DNA from: Spirochaetia bacterium
GTDB taxonomy: Bacteria > Spirochaetota > Spirochaetia > PWKH01
DNA length: 8,200 bases
Assembly: GCA_021736505.1 (NCBI GenBank)
Contig: JAIPFU010000077.1
Location: forward strand, 1-8,200
Direction of reading: 5' to 3'
Shown here: in pieces, positions 6,301 through 8,200 of the stretch
Layout of the letters: every line of letters begins with the position of its first letter
Numbering within the stretch: the first letter of the stretch is position 1
The notes under the pieces: model-generated
Database searches by the model: none
What the model was told of the DNA's origin: nothing
What the model saw: only the letters and a program-made list of their open reading frames with translations
Made by a program: the position numbers and the translations under genes

Positions 6301-6329
6301 AAACTATCAGACAAGAAGAAACTTGTCAA
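6301..6329 (-). promoter_or_regulatory. Candidate rpsT promoter
   Basis: A perfect -35 TTGACA (6324-6329, minus strand) is followed after 17 bases by TAGTTT (6301-6306), matching the -10 consensus at 3 of 6 bases; GATAGT two bases nearer is an alternative. Transcription would start near 6294 and give a leader of about 110 bases, A/T-rich except for the hairpin next to the ribosome binding site. Confidence 0.4.
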
Positions 6330-6343
6330 GCTGAAACTTGTCA
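6310..6343 (-). repeat. Direct and inverted GACAAG repeats over the rpsT -35 region
   Basis: The 11-mer GAAACTTGTCA occurs at 6318-6328 and 6333-6343 on the plus strand, a 15-bp period. In addition GACAAG at 6310-6315 is inverted relative to CTTGTC at 6322-6327. The three half-sites cover the -35 box and part of the spacer, where a regulator could bind. Confidence 0.45.
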
Positions 6344-6391
6344 GCCCATATATGATTCTTAATTTATTAACTTTTTTAACTGCAGTGTTTT

Positions 6392-6403
6392 AATATCGAT
6401 ATT
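6392..6403. repeat. 12-bp palindrome AATATCGATATT in the ricT-rpsT gap
   Basis: A perfect palindrome in an AT-rich region about 75 bases after the PSP1 gene stop codon and 60 bases upstream of the rpsT -35. It has no T-run and no loop long enough for a good terminator. It may be a protein-binding site or chance in AT-rich DNA. Confidence 0.3.
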
Positions 6404-6478
6404 TCAAAACGGCAAGTCTCACTTTCCGTCTCAATATATTTTCTTTACTCCGCACATTTTTTCCTTTCTGCTGCCCTT

Positions 6479-7882
6479 TCAATCTTCCTGGTCTTCCAAA
6501 TACTTCTCATCCACCTGCCAATACCTTGTTTTCTCATCCTGATACAGGTATTCAAAGGGGATAGGGAACATTCTACCATCTCCGGCATGAACATAAATCT
6601 TTTTTGATATGATATTTACTTCATGTATTTTGCAGAGTTCTCCATTAACTTTCAGTCTATTCCCTTCATTCGGCCACTTCTTTTTTTCTTCATGGTAATA
6701 ATCAAATTCATAGGAAAGGCAGCATAGCAGCCGTCCGCAGGGACCGGATATTTTCATTGAATTGAGGGATAAATTCTGCTCCTTAGCCATCTTTATTGAA
6801 ACTGGGTTCAATTTATCTGTAATGCTGTGACAGCAGAACTGTCTTCCGCAGACTGCAATACCGCCGACTACTCTTGACTCATCCCGTACTCCTATCTGCC
6901 TCAACTCTATACGCATACGAAAAACGGAGACTAGATCCTTTACAAGATCCCTGAAATCAACACGTGAATCTGCAGTAAAGAAGAAGAGAACTTTGGGTTC
7001 ATCCAGAAGGTAGTGAGCCGTTACAAGCTTCATTTCAAGCTGGTGTTTTTCAATTTTTTCCCGGCATATTTTATAGGCCTCCAGCTCTTTTTCACGATTC
7101 AGTTCAAACTTTTTTATATCCCCTTCATCTGCAATTCTTTCAATTTCATATACATCTCCGTTGATTTCCGATGCTTCAGCTGCCATTTTCCCAAGCAGCA
7201 CCCCCATGTCCATTCCGTACCGTGTCGGTGTGACAACACGAATTCCGGATTCCAGAATGCCTTTATAGGAACAAACATAGGTTTCACTGGAATGCAGATT
7301 CTTCACCAGGTAGATAATCTCTTTTTCCGGTTCTTCCTTACGGGTACCATCGTCAGCTTCAGGATTATCAGGGTTTTCTACTTCTGCAGCTTCATTGACT
7401 GCTTCTGATATTCCTGATTCCTGGGATTCTTCAGGGCTACTGATCCCGCCATGAGGAGCATCTTGAGGTAAACGTTGGGGGAAATCATCATCCACGACGG
7501 TATCATCATCCACGACAGTATCAATGTTTTCTTCATTGCTTTCTGAAGGAAGCGATGGTTCAGTTTCTCCTTCGTTCTCCTGATTCTCGGAAGAACCTAA
7601 AACGAGATGAGTATTCCCGTCGAGGGAGACATACGCTGAGGCAGCTGCTTCGGATGCTCCAAAATCATAGATTGAAAGATCTTCACCTTCCAAACCCCCG
7701 TTTCCCGCTGAAAATCCAGTTCCCGCTGAATATCCAGCAGACTGAGAAGCACTCTCTTCATTTTCAGCGTGAACCCCGCATCCGACACAGCATCCAACGT
7801 GAGGAGCCCGGGGAACCTTCAAACCTGATCCATTTTCCGGTAATTCCCCGGAAAAACTGGAATTGTTGCATTCATATATCAT
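6479..7882 (-). CDS. ricT: PSP1-domain protein, RicT (YaaT)-like, with long acidic N-terminal extension
   Basis: RicT (YaaT) of Bacillus subtilis forms an Fe-S-containing complex with RicA and RicF that promotes RNase Y-dependent mRNA maturation. Residues 190-400 form the PSP1 core. RVDFRDLVKDL and RIELRQIGVRDESRVVGGI (325-342) lead to CGRQFCC (345-351). Then come PVSIKMAKEQNLSLN (360-374), KISGPCGRLLCCLSYEFD (377-394) and a C-terminal region to 467. Cysteines 345, 350, 351, 382, 387 and 388 match the family's conserved pattern. B. subtilis YaaT has about 275 residues; here about 185 acidic, low-complexity residues precede the core. They include GCCVGCG (30-36), YSAGTGFSAGNG (51-62) and DTVVDDDTVVDDD (121-133). 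The ATG at 7882 has only AAGGGA 11 bases upstream. No other good start was seen, and the next in-frame ATG is near residue 224, inside the core. Whether RicA or RicF exists in this organism cannot be seen. Confidence 0.9.
   Translation of the reverse strand: MIYECNNSSFSGELPENGSGLKVPRAPHVGCCVGCGVHAENEESASQSAGYSAGTGFSAGNGGLEGEDLSIYDFGASEAAASAYVSLDGNTHLVLGSSENQENEGETEPSLPSESNEENIDTVVDDDTVVDDDFPQRLPQDAPHGGISSPEESQESGISEAVNEAAEVENPDNPEADDGTRKEEPEKEIIYLVKNLHSSETYVCSYKGILESGIRVVTPTRYGMDMGVLLGKMAAEASEINGDVYEIERIADEGDIKKFELNREKELEAYKICREKIEKHQLEMKLVTAHYLLDEPKVLFFFTADSRVDFRDLVKDLVSVFRMRIELRQIGVRDESRVVGGIAVCGRQFCCHSITDKLNPVSIKMAKEQNLSLNSMKISGPCGRLLCCLSYEFDYYHEEKKKWPNEGNRLKVNGELCKIHEVNIISKKIYVHAGDGRMFPIPFEYLYQDEKTRYWQVDEKYLEDQED
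7483..7518 (-). repeat. 18-bp tandem repeat in the PSP1 gene (TVVDDD unit)
   Basis: Two adjacent 18-base copies, aatcatcatccacgacgg (7483-7500) and tatcatcatccacgacag (7501-7518), differ at two bases. They encode DTVVDDDTVVDDD at residues 121-133, in the acidic extension. Confidence 0.8.
7702..7737 (-). repeat. 18-bp tandem repeat in the PSP1 gene (F/YSAGxG unit)
   Basis: Two adjacent copies, ttcccgctgaaaatccag (7702-7719) and ttcccgctgaatatccag (7720-7737), differ at one base. They encode the YSAGTGFSAGNG segment at residues 51-62 of the N-terminal extension. Confidence 0.8.
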
Positions 7883-7923
7883 AAAAGTATTTTTCCCTTA
7901 TTATCTTTTACACATTCTCATTC

Positions 7924-7948
7924 ACAAATATAGTCTACAAATAGTCTA
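7924..7948. repeat. Direct repeat ACAAATA(TA)GTCTA upstream of the PSP1 gene
   Basis: acaaatatagtcta (7924-7937) is followed by acaaatagtcta (7937-7948), sharing one base; the copies differ by a TA insertion. They lie 42-66 bases upstream of the PSP1 start codon, where a regulator or a promoter -10 (TATATT on the minus strand) could sit. Confidence 0.45.
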
Positions 7949-8032
7949 AAAAGCTCTTTCCTCTGATTTTCAATCTGGCGGCATTGATTCTCAGCAGTAT
8001 CTTATTCGTTACTGCAGCCGGAGATAGGGCAA

Positions 8033-8064
8033 ATTATATTTTCAGCAAAAAAAGAACCATTCAA
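8033..8064 (-). promoter_or_regulatory. Weak candidate promoter for the PSP1 gene
   Basis: A perfect -10 TATAAT lies at 8033-8038 on the minus strand. The nearest -35-like hexamer, TTGAAT (8059-8064), is 20 bases away, longer than the usual 16-18. The leader would be about 145 bases. The -10 alone makes this worth noting. Confidence 0.25.
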
Positions 8065-8099
8065 AAATTACCATACCCTAAAAAAATTGTCAAACATAA

Positions 8100-8128
8100 T
8101 TGACGATACATAAAGAAAATGCTATCTT
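8100..8128 (+). promoter_or_regulatory. Promoter of the divergent plus-strand gene
   Basis: TTGACG (8100-8105), a 17-base spacer and TATCTT (8123-8128), with TGC directly before the -10 (an extended -10). Transcription would begin near 8135, giving a leader of about 45 bases to the ATG at 8180. It is the best-formed promoter in the window by sequence. Confidence 0.6.
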
Positions 8129-8179
8129 TAATCTAAGTCTCAATCAGACGTCAAATCCTAGTTAATAAGCGGTAATATT

Positions 8180-8200
8180 ATGAATTTTTTCGATACTCAC
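8180..8200 (+). CDS. tatD: Start of a probable TatD-family metal-dependent hydrolase (only 7 codons visible)
   Basis: The frame from the ATG at 8180 reads MNFFDTH and then leaves the window. TatD-family DNases/hydrolases start with a strand ending in a metal-binding D-x-H, typically (M)xFDTHCHLD or FDSHAHL, and this fits exactly. A promoter lies 52 bases upstream, and GGT (8171-8173) provides a weak ribosome binding site 6 bases before the ATG. Seven residues cannot prove a family, so the call rests on the motif, its position at the very N-terminus and the promoter. TatD enzymes are implicated in 3'-end DNA/RNA processing and D-aminoacyl-tRNA or DNA repair roles. Confidence 0.5.

Larger units (their letters stand above)
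7883..8179. other. Divergent intergenic region between the PSP1 gene and the plus-strand gene
   Basis: About 297 non-coding, AT-rich bases separate divergent start codons. The region holds a good plus-strand promoter (8100-8128), a weaker minus-strand one (8033-8064), a pair of ACAAATA(TA)GTCTA direct repeats (7924-7948) and a TTGTCAA/TTGACGA inverted repeat (8087-8106). No RNA gene was recognised. Confidence 0.6.

Noticed and set aside
7013..7408. 131-residue plus-strand frame rich in F, I and H
   Set aside because: Antisense of the PSP1 gene; the PSP1 core motifs on the other strand are unmistakable.

Overview
The window looks like chromosomal core sequence from a spirochaete. Six genes lie in a row on the minus strand, in transcription order: a PSP1/RicT-like protein, rpsT (S20), a HU/IHF-type protein, lnt, cinA and rho. 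From memory, Treponema genomes carry the HU, Lnt, CinA and Rho genes in the same order; that is recall, not a search. The DNA is moderately AT-rich. There is no insertion sequence, phage gene, CRISPR array, tRNA or rRNA.

Layout from right to left, in the direction of transcription. At the extreme right edge a divergent plus-strand gene begins at 8180. Only seven codons are visible, and they read like the start of a TatD-family metallohydrolase; a good extended -10 promoter lies at 8100-8128. The divergent intergenic region (7883-8179) separates it from the PSP1 gene (6479-7882), whose conserved Cys-rich core is preceded by about 185 acidic, low-complexity residues. A 295-base gap with a candidate promoter, direct repeats and a small hairpin leads to rpsT (5914-6183). 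A 152-base gap with palindromes and a candidate promoter leads to hup (5459-5761). Then come lnt (3649-5385), cinA (2187-3473), a 411-base non-coding stretch rich in inverted repeats, and rho (1-1775, C-terminal half outside the window).

The genes serve general cell functions: RNA turnover (PSP1/RicT-like), translation (S20), nucleoid structure (HU), lipoprotein maturation (Lnt), pyridine nucleotide salvage (CinA) and transcription termination (Rho). The large gaps and several promoter-like sites suggest several transcripts rather than one tight operon.

The most unusual object is Rho. About 360 residues precede its normal N-terminal domain. They are disordered-looking, with lysine/arginine clusters, an AT-hook-like GRPKKR, hexapeptide repeats and an Asn/Gln-rich, prion-like tract of about 47 residues. 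This recalls the prion-forming and phase-separating N-terminal regions reported for a few other bacterial Rho proteins. The other points of note are the Cys motif and repeats in the PSP1 protein's N-terminus, a shared 18-bp unit length of the clearest coding repeats in two genes, start codons that the Shine-Dalgarno sites place downstream of the longest ORF start, and a structured leader upstream of rho.
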